Translations under genes and position numbers: made by a program
Part shown: in pieces, positions 16,012 to 24,555 of the stretch
Layout of the letters: each line of letters begins with the position of its first letter
Numbering within the stretch: the first letter of the stretch is position 1
From: an uncultured Dehalococcoidia bacterium
GTDB lineage: Bacteria; Chloroflexota; Dehalococcoidia; Lucifugimonadales; JAAXIE01
Direction: 5' to 3'
Assembly (NCBI GenBank): GCA_951813255.1
Contig: OX638353.1
Location: forward strand, 2,219,472-2,283,471
Length of the DNA: 64,000 nucleotides
The notes under the pieces: generated by a model
Seen by the model: only the letters and a program-made list of their open reading frames with translations
Told to the model about the DNA's origin: nothing
The model's database searches: none

Positions 16012-17643
16012 CTATGCAGGTCCCGGGCGAGGAGGTGCTTGCCCAGCTCCGGCCCCCCGCGTTCTATTGGGTGTGAATCCTCCGCGCTTGCGCCGACCAC
16101 TCCGCCTGCCCCGGCCACGGAACTCATCCGCGAAGTCCTCGGCGAAACGTATCTTGCCCGCATCCGGATTGACTATGGGAGAGTTCCATACCGAATCGTC
16201 TCCCACAGCCTCGGGAGCCTCATCATCCTCGTCGTCGTCCTGCTCTTCGTCCTCATCGAACAGGTCTTCAAGGAGGGCGTCTTCTTCTACAACAACCGCA
16301 GTTGGCTCTTCTTCAGGCTCCTCGGTAGCTAGGATAGCTTCCACCGCTACTGCTGTATCCTCGGCCACCACGGCCTCTTCTTCCAAGATACGGAGGAGTT
16401 CCTCCTCTTCCCCCTGAACCCGCACTACAGCGCCCTCCTCCGGGTCCGCCACAGCCACGACTTCCAGGGGGGCCACTTCTATCTCTTCAATGTCGACAGG
16501 CTCCTCAAGAGTAGCCACGGCCTCCTCAGCCGCAGCTTGCACGGCCTGCTCCGAGGCCAGCTTGCGAGCCTCCTCTTCGCCCTTGCGCTGGGCCCGGAGT
16601 TCGTCCCATTCGGCCACGCTCTTGATATCCAGGTGCCATCCCGACAGTTTGGCGGCCAAGCGGGCGTTCTGACCTTCTTTGCCTATAGCGAGCGAAAGGT
16701 GCCTTTCCGGCACCACTACCACCGCGGTGCGGTTGCCGACATTGGCCTCAACCTGCACCACTTCCGAGGGACTCAGGGCGTTGGATATGAAGGTTTTCAG
16801 GTCCTTGTCCCAGCGGACTATGTCGATCTTCTCGCCCTGTAGTTCGTTGACGATGCTTTGGATACGATTGCCACGCATCCCAATGCACGAGCCCACCGGG
16901 TCGACGCCATCCTGGCGCGATGACACGGCAACCTTGCTGCGGAGGCCGGGTTCGCGGGCGATCTCCTTGATCTCCACTACCCCGTTGTAGACCTCGGGCA
17001 CCTCCACCTCGAACAGCCTCTTCAGCAGGTTCTTGTGGGTGCGCGACACGACTATTTCAGGTCCTCGCGGGGTCCGGCGCACATCGACGATATATACCTT
17101 CAGGCGCTGGCCCTTGCGGTAGCGCTCGGTGGGAACTTGCTCTTCCAGTGGAAGAACGGCCTCCACTCGTCCCAATTCCATCACCCAGACCCGGCCCGGC
17201 TCCATCTGGTCAAGCACGCCGGATACCACATCATCGGTGCGACTCAGGAATTCCTGGAAGGTCTTCTCGCGCTCAGCCTCACGCAGGCGTTGCAACACCA
17301 CCTGCTTCGCGGTCTGAGCAGCAATGCGACTGGCTTGGTGCGGCAGCTGTTCGGGGGTGGAAATCTCCTCCCCCAAGGTGATGGTAGGGCTGAAGGCCTT
17401 GGCCTGCTGGAGGCTGATTTCCCGTGTGGGGTCCTCCACATCTTCCACTACCGTCTTCAAGGCGTAAACGCTCATCTCCCCGGTATTGGGGTTGAGCTTC
17501 ACCGATATGTCCTGTCCCATGGAGGTGCTGTCCCTCTTGAAGGCGGACACCAAGGCCGCTTCCACGGCCTGGAGAACCTCCTCTCGGGGCAGGTGGCGCT
17601 CCGCCACCAGCTGTGTCAGGGCTATGAGGAAATCGCTTTTCAT
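16012..17643 (-). CDS. nusA: Transcription termination/antitermination factor NusA with acidic and basic tail
   Basis: A 543-residue protein. The N-terminal RNA-polymerase-binding domain covers about residues 1-125, S1 about 130-200 (SGVLDQMEPGRVWVMELGRVEAVLP), and KH1-KH2 about 200-345 (GVDPVGSCIGMRGNRIQSIVNELQ; AIGKEGQNARLAAKLSGW). After the KH domains comes about 160 residues of low-complexity acidic sequence, then a basic glycine/arginine end (DEFRGRGRRSGRRKRGGF). The tail replaces the AR repeats seen in proteobacteria. It heads the operon ylxR-infB-rbfA-truB; rimP is not next to it. Confidence 0.95.
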   Translation of the reverse strand: MKSDFLIALTQLVAERHLPREEVLQAVEAALVSAFKRDSTSMGQDISVKLNPNTGEMSVYALKTVVEDVEDPTREISLQQAKAFSPTITLGEEISTPEQLPHQASRIAAQTAKQVVLQRLREAEREKTFQEFLSRTDDVVSGVLDQMEPGRVWVMELGRVEAVLPLEEQVPTERYRKGQRLKVYIVDVRRTPRGPEIVVSRTHKNLLKRLFEVEVPEVYNGVVEIKEIAREPGLRSKVAVSSRQDGVDPVGSCIGMRGNRIQSIVNELQGEKIDIVRWDKDLKTFISNALSPSEVVQVEANVGNRTAVVVVPERHLSLAIGKEGQNARLAAKLSGWHLDIKSVAEWDELRAQRKGEEEARKLASEQAVQAAAEEAVATLEEPVDIEEIEVAPLEVVAVADPEEGAVVRVQGEEEELLRILEEEAVVAEDTAVAVEAILATEEPEEEPTAVVVEEDALLEDLFDEDEEQDDDEDDEAPEAVGDDSVWNSPIVNPDAGKIRFAEDFADEFRGRGRRSGRRKRGGFTPNRTRGAGAGQAPPRPGPA

Positions 17644-17706
17644 CGCTTAGCCCCCCTTGTCGCCTATCCCCCTCCACCTCTCGGCCTCAAGGCCCATTCA
17701 ACAAGA

Positions 17707-17728
17707 AAGCGGGTTTCTTGACCCGCTT
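17707..17728 (-). promoter_or_regulatory. Hairpin in the nusA leader, possible attenuator
   Basis: AAGCGGGT (17707-17714) pairs perfectly with ACCCGCTT (17721-17728) over a six-base loop. On the minus strand it is followed by TTCTTGTT. It lies in the roughly 108-base leader between the nusA promoter and the nusA start, where an autoregulatory terminator would be expected. Confidence 0.4.
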
Positions 17729-17757
17729 GCAAAAAGAGGTGGGGAACCGCTGCCCAA

Positions 17758-17787
17758 AGTATACCACCCCCAAAATATGGGTTGCAA
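17758..17787 (-). promoter_or_regulatory. Promoter of the nusA operon
   Basis: On the minus strand TTGCAA (17787-17782), an 18-base spacer and TATACT (17763-17758) point into nusA. Confidence 0.5.
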
Positions 17788-17821
17788 CAGACCGCGGCAA
17801 GCTAGGTAGCAGGCATATCCT

Positions 17822-18790
17822 CTACCACCATATTTTGCCCTCGGCATCGATGTCGTCGTAGTCCTTGGTCCACAGGCCGGTGCTGAGGTACTTCCAGCCC
17901 CCATCAGCCAGCAGGCACACAATATTCCCCCGTTCCATGCGCTCCGCCTGCCTCATGGCTGCGTACACCACCGACCCGGAGGAGATGCCGGCGAAGATTC
18001 CCTCCCGTTTCAACAGCTCCTTCGTGGTTCGGAAGGCATCGTTGCTGCGCACCATGATACGCGCGTCCAGCAGCGACAGGTCGAGGATGGGCGGGATGAA
18101 CCCCTCCTCCAAGCTCCGCAGCCCCTGTATCCGGTCATCCAGTTCCGGAGCGACGGCAATCACCTTGATGTCGGGGTTGTATTCCTTCAGGCGTCGCCCC
18201 GTGCCCATGAGCGTCCCACCGGTGCCGAGCCCTGCCACGAACATATCCACATCCGGGCAGGCCTCTATGATCTCCGGCCCCGTGCCCTCGTAGTGGGCCC
18301 CAGGATTGGCCTCGTTGCCGTACTGGTAGGGCATGTAGTATTCGTTGCTGGCCGCCACCATCTCTTGGGCGACCTCAATAGAGCCGTTGGTGCCCTTACT
18401 CCCGTCCGAGTAAACGATCTCGGCCCCGTAGGCCTCCAGCAACTGGGTGCGCTCGGGGCTGACGTTCTCCGGCATAACCGCCTTTAGCCTGTATCCCTTG
18501 AGCCCGCACACCAACGCCAGTGAGATGCCGGTATTGCCACTGGTGGGCTCCATCAGGTAGCTGCCGGGGCTTATGCTGCCCGACACCTCGGCCTGCTCGA
18601 TCATGAACTTGGCGATCCGGTCCTTAACGCTGCCGGTCGGGTTCTGTCCCTCCAGCTTGGCGTAGATATGCACATCTCTGTTGGGGTTGAGACGCTGCAA
18701 CTCCACCAGTGGTGTATCGCCAATGGCATCCAGAATGCCCTGCTTGATGCCTGTCCTCACCCGACCTGAGCCGTTGCCGGAACGTTCCAC
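17822..18790 (-). CDS. cysM: Cysteine synthase, CysM/O-phosphoserine sulfhydrylase type
   Basis: A 322-residue fold-type II PLP enzyme. GDTPLVELQRLNP opens the domain, EGQNPTGSVKDR (about 50-61) holds the PLP lysine, EPTSGNTGISLA is the substrate loop and AGLGTGGTLMGTGR the phosphate loop. Two segments resemble mycobacterial CysM more than CysK: GLRSLEEGFIP, where the arginine corresponds to the residue linked to O-phosphoserine use, and the end LLADGGWKYLSTG. The likely reaction makes cysteine from O-phosphoserine (or O-acetylserine) with sulfide or a thiocarboxylated carrier. It lies 33 bases after a MoeB-like E1 gene, which supports the carrier route. Confidence 0.8.
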   Translation of the reverse strand: MERSGNGSGRVRTGIKQGILDAIGDTPLVELQRLNPNRDVHIYAKLEGQNPTGSVKDRIAKFMIEQAEVSGSISPGSYLMEPTSGNTGISLALVCGLKGYRLKAVMPENVSPERTQLLEAYGAEIVYSDGSKGTNGSIEVAQEMVAASNEYYMPYQYGNEANPGAHYEGTGPEIIEACPDVDMFVAGLGTGGTLMGTGRRLKEYNPDIKVIAVAPELDDRIQGLRSLEEGFIPPILDLSLLDARIMVRSNDAFRTTKELLKREGIFAGISSGSVVYAAMRQAERMERGNIVCLLADGGWKYLSTGLWTKDYDDIDAEGKIWW

Positions 18791-18823
18791 GTTCTGTCCT
18801 TTGTACAGTTTTCCAGGTCGGTT

Positions 18824-19663
18824 CTAGCTGCCGGGGTGCTGGTCAGGCGCCAGACCACAGAACACCTCATAGTCGATCAGTTCAGTCACCGTTGGGTTGT
18901 CGCCGCACAGAGGGCAGTTGGGATTCCGCCTCAGCTTCACCTCGCGGAACTTCATCTCCAGTGCATCTATCAGCAGCAGACGCGACGTCAGTGACTCTCC
19001 GATGCCAAGGAAATACTTCAGTGCCTCTGTGGCCTGAATACTGCCGACCAGCCCAGTGAGCGCCCCCAGCACACCAGCCTCTGCGCAGTTGGGCACCATG
19101 CCCGGAGGAGGCGGTGACGGGAAGAGGCAGCGGTAGCAACCGTGGCCCGGTATGAACACGGTGGCCTGCCCGTCGAATATCAGGATGCTGCCGTCCACCA
19201 GGGGCTTCCCCAACAGGTAGCACGCGTCATTGACCAGATAACGGGATGCGAAGTTGTCAGCCCCGTTTATCACCAGGTCATACTGACCGATGATTTCCAT
19301 CGCGTTGTGCGACTCGAGGCGCGTCTCATGCAGCACCACGTTCACATCCGGGTTGTAACTGCGGATGGTATCTAGGGCCGACTGGGCCTTGGGCTTGCCC
19401 ACATCGTCGTTCCGGTGAAGTATCTGGCGTTGCAGATTGGATATGTCCACATCATCGAAGTCTACGATGCCGATGGTGCCCACTCCGGCAAGTCCCAGAT
19501 AGATGGCTGAGGGCGACCCCAGTCCCCCAGCGCCCACGATGAGGGCCTTGGCCTGAAGCAGCTTCCGCTGTCCGGCGCTGCCAACCTGCCCCATGATGAT
19601 GTGCCTGCTGTACCTCTTCACCTGGTCCGGTGTCAGGGTCAGCGCCTGTGTTGTGGTCGTCAT
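18824..19663 (-). CDS. MoeB/ThiF-family adenylyltransferase (E1-like)
   Basis: A 279-residue protein. RYSRHIIMGQVGSAGQRKL and VGAGGLGSPSAIYLGLAGVG form the ATP-binding start, and DFDDVDISNLQRQILH contains the conserved Asp-Asn-Gln residues. A CxxC pair (CYRCLFP, about 170) and a second one (CPLCGD, about 255) would hold the zinc. It lacks the rhodanese domain found in MoeZ. The enzyme adenylates the C-terminal glycine of a ubiquitin-like sulfur carrier. With the CysM-like gene directly downstream and an Rrf2 regulator upstream, a role in cysteine or thio-cofactor synthesis is likely. A candidate carrier is at 39440-39754. Confidence 0.85.
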   Translation of the reverse strand: MTTTTQALTLTPDQVKRYSRHIIMGQVGSAGQRKLLQAKALIVGAGGLGSPSAIYLGLAGVGTIGIVDFDDVDISNLQRQILHRNDDVGKPKAQSALDTIRSYNPDVNVVLHETRLESHNAMEIIGQYDLVINGADNFASRYLVNDACYLLGKPLVDGSILIFDGQATVFIPGHGCYRCLFPSPPPPGMVPNCAEAGVLGALTGLVGSIQATEALKYFLGIGESLTSRLLLIDALEMKFREVKLRRNPNCPLCGDNPTVTELIDYEVFCGLAPDQHPGS

Positions 19664-19765
19664 CCAACTCCTCCTAGCCTTGATCTTTGTCAGTCCAAGG
19701 CTGCCCGTTTGCTCCGGGTAGCCTGGCCATTCCTGGGGTGTCCAGTGGCCGCCTGTTGTTCCGTG

Positions 19766-19817
19766 GCAAAAATAAAAACCTGCGCCTTTCGCGACCCCAG
19801 TGTCAGCGGCGCAGGTT
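19766..19817 (-). terminator. Rho-independent terminator behind the Rrf2 gene
   Basis: AACCTGCGCC (19777-19786) is exactly complementary to GGCGCAGGTT (19808-19817) with a 21-base loop. On the minus strand the stem is followed by TTTATTTTTG. It separates the Rrf2 gene from the MoeB-cysM pair, so the pair may need its own promoter or depend on read-through. Confidence 0.65.
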
Positions 19818-19942
19818 CCACGTTTTTCCGAGTACCTGCCCCTATGTGTAAGGACAGGTGCAGCGGCTATTGGTCTTGCGTCTCATACGATAGTGCACCT
19901 TAGAATCGGGCCCCTCTGGATGCCATATGCGTCATGCCCGGC

Positions 19943-20380
19943 TTACTGCGCCCTGTCGGCGGCCGAGGCCCCCGTGTACTGCCTGTTGGCAAGGTCGCCC
20001 ACGCTGGTGGTGCTGAGTACTGCATGCACCGCTTCCTCCACCGCCCGCCAGACCTCCATCTGGGCGCAGTTGCTGGAAAGCTGGCACTCATTGGGCTCCG
20101 TGAAGCAGTCCAGGGGAGGGTTGGTCCCCTCCAGCGTCGCCATCACCGAGTCCAGATCAATCTCCATCGGGTCCCGCGCTAGCACATGCCCGCCTTGTGG
20201 GCCGCGGCGGCTGCGTATGAACCCCGACTTGTGCAGCGTGGTCAAAAGTTGATCGAGGTAGGCTTCGGGTATCCCCTGCTTGGAGGCGATTTCCGCCGTC
20301 TGCACGGGACCCTCGCCGTGGCGCCGCGCCAGTTCCACCAAGGCCCGGACACCATAGTCGACTTTCATCGGAATTCTCAT
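19943..20380 (-). CDS. Rrf2-family transcriptional regulator (IscR/CymR type)
   Basis: A 145-residue protein. The winged helix reads VDYGVRALVELARRHGEGPVQTAEIASKQGIPEAYLDQLL and SGFIRSRRGPQGGHVLAR, as in IscR and CymR. Three cysteines in CFTEPNECQLSSNC match the Fe-S ligand spacing of the IscR branch, so the regulator may sense iron-sulfur status. The frame is open to 20422, but that start lies upstream of the -10 box at 20410-20415, so ATG 20380 or 20368 is used. Position next to the cysM-like/MoeB pair suggests control of cysteine metabolism. Confidence 0.88.
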   Translation of the reverse strand: MRIPMKVDYGVRALVELARRHGEGPVQTAEIASKQGIPEAYLDQLLTTLHKSGFIRSRRGPQGGHVLARDPMEIDLDSVMATLEGTNPPLDCFTEPNECQLSSNCAQMEVWRAVEEAVHAVLSTTSVGDLANRQYTGASAADRAQ

Positions 20381-20409
20381 GTGGCGCCAATTCCGCGGGA
20401 TTTTTCGAA

Positions 20410-20438
20410 AGTATATCACCACACCTGCGGCCCTTCAA
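20410..20438 (-). promoter_or_regulatory. Promoter of the Rrf2 gene
   Basis: On the minus strand TTGAAG (20438-20433), a 17-base spacer and TATACT (20415-20410) lead to a short leader before ATG 20380. It rules out the longer reading frame that begins at 20422. Confidence 0.55.
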
Positions 20439-20569
20439 GATTGTCTACCCGACCAGTCAACTATTCGTGCTTGAGCGTTGCCCTTTTCGCCAACTCCTCA
20501 CCAAGGACGGGAATGCAACTCGTACATCCGAGTCAGCGTGAAGCCACCGCGAATAGGACCTGCATCCGG

Positions 20570-20598
20570 TTGACGGTTACAGAGGCTTGGGCTAAAGT
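20570..20598 (+). promoter_or_regulatory. Promoter of hyuA
   Basis: TTGACG (20570-20575), a 17-base spacer and TAAAGT (20593-20598). The -10 context GCTAAAGTCC is the same as in the coxB promoter at 51729-51757. AGGAG at about 20605 is the ribosome site for ATG 20620. Confidence 0.55.
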
Positions 20599-20619
20599 CC
20601 TCAAGCTAGGAGCCAGCTT

Positions 20620-22617
20620 ATGAGTGTTGCAGTCGTCGGCGTCGACGTAGGTGGTACATTTACCGATTTTGCCGTCCTCAGGGACGGTCGCCTCGAAGTC
20701 TACAAGCTACCTTCCACCCCCAGCGATCCATCCACGGGCATCCTGCAGGGCGTAAGCGACCTCGCGGTCGGAGAAGCCTCCTTCGTACACGGTTCCACCG
20801 TGGCCACTAATGCCCTGCTGGAACGGCGCGGCGGACGCACCGCACTCGTCACCACCCACGGCTTTGAGGACGTCCTCGAGATCGGACGCCAGAACCGCGC
20901 CAATTTATACGACCTCAGTATGGACCGTACTCCGCCCCTGGTGCCTGACGAACTCCGTTTCGGAGTTCCTGAGAGAGTCGATCAAGCAGGGACAGTCGTA
21001 GCCTCACCACGACCTGAGGACCTCACCAAGCTGGTGTCCACCCTAGACGATGCCGGAGTCGATTCCATCGCCATCGTGCTCCTCTTCTCCTTCCTGAACC
21101 CCTTGCACGAGGAGTTGGTGGCCGAGGCGTTGGCAGCAATGAAGTCCAACCCCTTCGTCTCGGTCTCCAGTCAAGTCGTGCCCGAGTTTCGCGAGTACGA
21201 GCGCACCTCTACCGTGGTGGTCAACTCCTACGTCGGCCCCCTCATGTCCCGCTATATCAACCAGCTGGAGAACGCCCTCGGCTCAGGGTTGCGCATCATG
21301 CAGTCCTCCGGCGGCAGCATCACCGCCCAGCTTGCCTCCAACCAGCCCGTCCGCACTATTCTCAGCGGGCCTGCCGGAGGCGTGGTTGGAGCCTTCCATC
21401 TAGCCTCTCAAGCTGGCTACAGCGAAGTGATTACCCTGGATATGGGTGGAACCTCCACCGACGTATCTCTCTGCCCCGGTGTTATCAAGGAGACAACCTC
21501 ATCCAGCCTCGCTGGCTGTCCCATTGGCGTGCCCATGATTGAGATTCACAGCGTGGGCGCCGGCGGCGGATCCATCGCCCGTATGGACGATGGCGGAGCC
21601 TTGGTGGTGGGACCCCAATCGGCAGGTGCCGACCCCGGCCCCGCTTGCTACGGTAGGGGCGAGCAGGTCACCGTCACCGACGCCAACCTCATCCTCGGAC
21701 GCCTCCCCCAGGACCAGCCCTTGGCTGGCAAACTGGAGCTGCATTACCAGCGCGCCCACGACCTTATGTCCCAGTTGGGCGCCAGCCTCGGCGGCGATGC
21801 CCGCAACGCTGCCTTGGGCGTTGTGCGCGTGGTGAACGCCACTATGGAACGCGCCATACGCACCATCTCCTTGGAGCGGGGATACGACCCCCGCCAGTTC
21901 ACCCTCGTCGCTTTCGGCGGCGCTGGACCGGCCCACGCCTGCGAACTGGCACAAGAATTGGGAATCCCCCGGGTGCTGGTGCCACCCCATCCCGGCATTC
22001 TGTCCGCCCTGGGCGTTGGCATCGCTGACATCGTCCGCGATTACTCCCGCACCGTCATGATGCGCGGGTCCGAGATGGCCAAGGACCGCCTCGATGCCGG
22101 TTTCTCCACCCTCGAGGACGCAGCCACTGCCGAGATGGCCGACGAGGGCCTGCCAATAGACCGGCTGGTCACCCGCCGCTTCCTCGACGTGCGTTATGTC
22201 GGTCAGTCCTACGAGCTGACGGTCAACTGCCCAACCCGCACCACTGGGTTCAACGAAGCCGTATCTCGCGCCTTCCATCGCGCTCACCAGCAGAGGTTCG
22301 GCTACAACGACCCTTCCGAGCCTGTCGAAGTGGTGAACCTCCGCCTCAAGATGCTCATCCCCGTGGACAAGCCGGAGCAGGCTGTGGGCCGACAAGAGGG
22401 CAGAGACTCCAGCGCAGCCAGAGTTGCTGAGAACGAGGTCGTCTTCCAGCAAGGTCCCGTGCCCACTGGCATCTATCAACGGGACCTCCTGCGCCACGGC
22501 AACGTGATACAGGGTCCAGCAGTCGTGCTGCAGATGGACTCCACCACCTCCATCCCACCCGGCTGGAAGGCCGAGGTGGACGGCTACGGCAACCTCATCG
22601 CCGAACCCACCGGATAA
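20620..22617 (+). CDS. hyuA: Hydantoinase/oxoprolinase subunit A
   Basis: A 665-residue protein of the ATP-dependent hydantoinase A / acetone carboxylase beta family. The N-terminal ASKHA fold shows VGVDVGGTFTDFAVL (phosphate 1) and VHGSTVATNALLERRGG. The central part has SGPAGGVVGAFHLA and ITLDMGGTSTDVSL (phosphate 2). HSVGAGGGSIARMDDGGALVVGPQSAGADPGPACYGRG is split by the window's usual family spacing at about residues 308-345. With subunit B it opens cyclic imides or lactams at the cost of ATP. The B gene starts 287 bases later, behind a word array, instead of overlapping as in most hyuAB operons. Confidence 0.9.
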   Translation: MSVAVVGVDVGGTFTDFAVLRDGRLEVYKLPSTPSDPSTGILQGVSDLAVGEASFVHGSTVATNALLERRGGRTALVTTHGFEDVLEIGRQNRANLYDLSMDRTPPLVPDELRFGVPERVDQAGTVVASPRPEDLTKLVSTLDDAGVDSIAIVLLFSFLNPLHEELVAEALAAMKSNPFVSVSSQVVPEFREYERTSTVVVNSYVGPLMSRYINQLENALGSGLRIMQSSGGSITAQLASNQPVRTILSGPAGGVVGAFHLASQAGYSEVITLDMGGTSTDVSLCPGVIKETTSSSLAGCPIGVPMIEIHSVGAGGGSIARMDDGGALVVGPQSAGADPGPACYGRGEQVTVTDANLILGRLPQDQPLAGKLELHYQRAHDLMSQLGASLGGDARNAALGVVRVVNATMERAIRTISLERGYDPRQFTLVAFGGAGPAHACELAQELGIPRVLVPPHPGILSALGVGIADIVRDYSRTVMMRGSEMAKDRLDAGFSTLEDAATAEMADEGLPIDRLVTRRFLDVRYVGQSYELTVNCPTRTTGFNEAVSRAFHRAHQQRFGYNDPSEPVEVVNLRLKMLIPVDKPEQAVGRQEGRDSSAARVAENEVVFQQGPVPTGIYQRDLLRHGNVIQGPAVVLQMDSTTSIPPGWKAEVDGYGNLIAEPTG

Positions 22618-22724
22618 CAGCCTCCGTCAGAGACCCTCATTCAGACGGCGTATAGGCAAGTCGGCTCCTCAGAAGCTTCTCGGTTCTCCGGGGAGGATTG
22701 CTCTTAGAAATACCACAACCGGCC

Positions 22725-22830
22725 TGTCACACCGTGACACTATCTGGCCAGCTAGCCCAATGTCATAGATGTCACACTTTTCAGCTACAAAAACCCGTTC
22801 TCAGATACGACCCCCTGTGACATTGTGACA
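22725..22830. repeat. Word array B (TGTCACA / TGTGACA), between hyuA and hyuB
   Basis: Exact words start at 22725, 22770, 22816 and 22824, with near copies at 22732 and 22761. The last two form a direct pair with 8-base period. The separator TATCTGGCCAGCTAG (22741-22755) is an almost perfect palindrome and recurs in array D. CAGCTACA (22782) and CAGATACGA (22802) are the other separators. A run of 22 bases (22773-22794) is identical to 46833-46854, and GTGACATTGTGACAT plus CCCGC ends both arrays. The remaining part of the gap, 22618-22724, shows no gene or clear promoter. Confidence 0.85.
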
Positions 22831-22904
22831 TCCCGCCATGTGCTACCATTGCCCACGCTGAACAAGACCCTAGTCAACCCGGCCCATTTCTCTGGAGGTG
22901 CTCC

Positions 22905-24500
22905 TTGGTAGACCCCATAAGCCTCGAAGTCTTCAAGAACCTCTTCGTCTCCGTCGCGGAGGAGATGGGCGTTGCCCTCCAGCGCACCGCCTACTCCCCC
23001 AACATGAAGGAGCGCCTCGACTTCTCCTGCGCCATTTTCGACCCCGACGGTGCCATGATCGCCCAAGCCGCGCACATACCCGTCCACCTTGGGGCCATGC
23101 CCTTCTCCGTCGCCGCCGCCATCGACCATGTGGGCTCACTGGCGCCCGGCGACATCGTGATCGTGAACGATCCCTACCTTGGTGGGACTCACCTGCCAGA
23201 CATCACCATGGTGGCCCCCGTCTTCATCGGGAACAAAGAGACCCAGCAGTTCGCTGGCTTCGTATCCAATAGAGGCCATCACGCCGACGTGGGAGGCATG
23301 ACCCCTGGGTCACTCCCCCTCTCCACCGAGTTGTACCAGGAAGGGACCATCATCCCGCCTCTGAGGATCGTCCGGCGTGGCCGGGTCAACGCCGAGGTGG
23401 TGGAGCTCATCTGCCGGAACTCCCGGACTGCAGAGGAGCGAAAGGGCGATCTCGCTGCCCAAATAGCCTCCATCCGTGTGGGTGCCCGGCGCTTGGGCGA
23501 GATCGCCGAACGCTACGGCATGGAAACCACCCGCGAGCACATGGACGCCATCCTAGACTACTCAGAGAGGCGCACCCGCGCTGCCATCGGCCGTATACCC
23601 GACGGCAGCTACCACTTCCTCGACTACATGGACGACGACGGCCAGACGGACCAGTTGATACCCATAGCAGTGACCCTGACCGTCGAGGGCGACCACTTGA
23701 CGGCCGATTTCGAGGGCACCGCAGGCCAGCGACCGGGTTGCATAAACGCCCCCTTCGCCGTCACCACCTCCGCCGTCCTCTACGCCGTGCGCTGCATCAC
23801 CAGTGGCGACATACCGGCGAACCAAGGCTGCCTGCGTCCCGTCACCATCAAAGCCCCGGAAGGCACGCTGGTCCATCCCCAACCGCAGAGGGGTGTAGCT
23901 GGTGGCAATGTGGAGACCTCCCAGCGCATCACCGACGTCCTGCTGGGCGCACTGGCCCAAGCCCTGCCAGAGGTGATGCCCGCAGCCAGCCAGGGCACCA
24001 TGAACAACCTGCTCATCGGAGGCCACGACCCGGTGCGGGGCAAGGCCTTCGTCTACTACGAGACCATCGCCGGAGGCATGGGAGCGCGCCCCGACAAGGA
24101 CGGCATTTCGGGCATTCACACCCACATGACCAATACCATGAACACCCCCATCGAGGCCTTGGAGTTCGCCTTCCCCCTGCGCCTGCAGGAATACTCCATC
24201 CGCCGCGGCACAGGCGGAGCAGGCCTGCACCGTGGCGGCGACGGGCTCCAAAGGGACGTGGAGTTCCTCAGCCCAGCCCGAGTCACCATCCTGTCGGAGC
24301 GACGCAAGCGCCCCCCCTACGGCCTCCACGGCGGCCACCATGGCCACCACGGCGAAAACGTCCTGCTACGAAGCGGCTACGAGGAAGTGCGTCTCTCAGG
24401 CAAGGAGACTTTGGACGTGGTGCCCGGCGACGTCCTCAGCGTTCGCACGCCCGGTGGCGGCGGTTGGGGCACTCCTACGGAGGAAGCTCCAGCCGACTAA
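22905..24500 (+). CDS. hyuB: Hydantoinase/oxoprolinase subunit B
   Basis: A 531-residue protein that begins at TTG 22905, five bases after GGAGGT. The family pattern is clear: DPISLEVFKNLFVSVAEEMG, RTAYSPNMKERLDFSCAIFD, HIPVHLGAMPFSV, PGDIVIVNDPYLGGTHLPD, FVSNRGHHADVGG and, near the end, GTGGAGLHRGGDGLQRDVEF. It forms the catalytic partner of HyuA in ATP-dependent cleavage of hydantoin- or oxoproline-like rings. The downstream Rieske gene is convergent. Between the stops three copies of GTCCCC/GGGGAC (24511, 24530, 24551) could form alternative hairpins. Confidence 0.9.
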   Translation: MVDPISLEVFKNLFVSVAEEMGVALQRTAYSPNMKERLDFSCAIFDPDGAMIAQAAHIPVHLGAMPFSVAAAIDHVGSLAPGDIVIVNDPYLGGTHLPDITMVAPVFIGNKETQQFAGFVSNRGHHADVGGMTPGSLPLSTELYQEGTIIPPLRIVRRGRVNAEVVELICRNSRTAEERKGDLAAQIASIRVGARRLGEIAERYGMETTREHMDAILDYSERRTRAAIGRIPDGSYHFLDYMDDDGQTDQLIPIAVTLTVEGDHLTADFEGTAGQRPGCINAPFAVTTSAVLYAVRCITSGDIPANQGCLRPVTIKAPEGTLVHPQPQRGVAGGNVETSQRITDVLLGALAQALPEVMPAASQGTMNNLLIGGHDPVRGKAFVYYETIAGGMGARPDKDGISGIHTHMTNTMNTPIEALEFAFPLRLQEYSIRRGTGGAGLHRGGDGLQRDVEFLSPARVTILSERRKRPPYGLHGGHHGHHGENVLLRSGYEEVRLSGKETLDVVPGDVLSVRTPGGGGWGTPTEEAPAD

Positions 24501-24555
24501 CTGAGCAGGCGTCCCCCTTACTGACTGTCGGGGACTGGGGTGAGACTTCTGTCCC

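Noticed and set aside
21499..22497. A 332-codon minus-strand frame opposite hyuA
   Set aside because: It mirrors the codon bias of hyuA, has no start signal and shows no recognisable domain.
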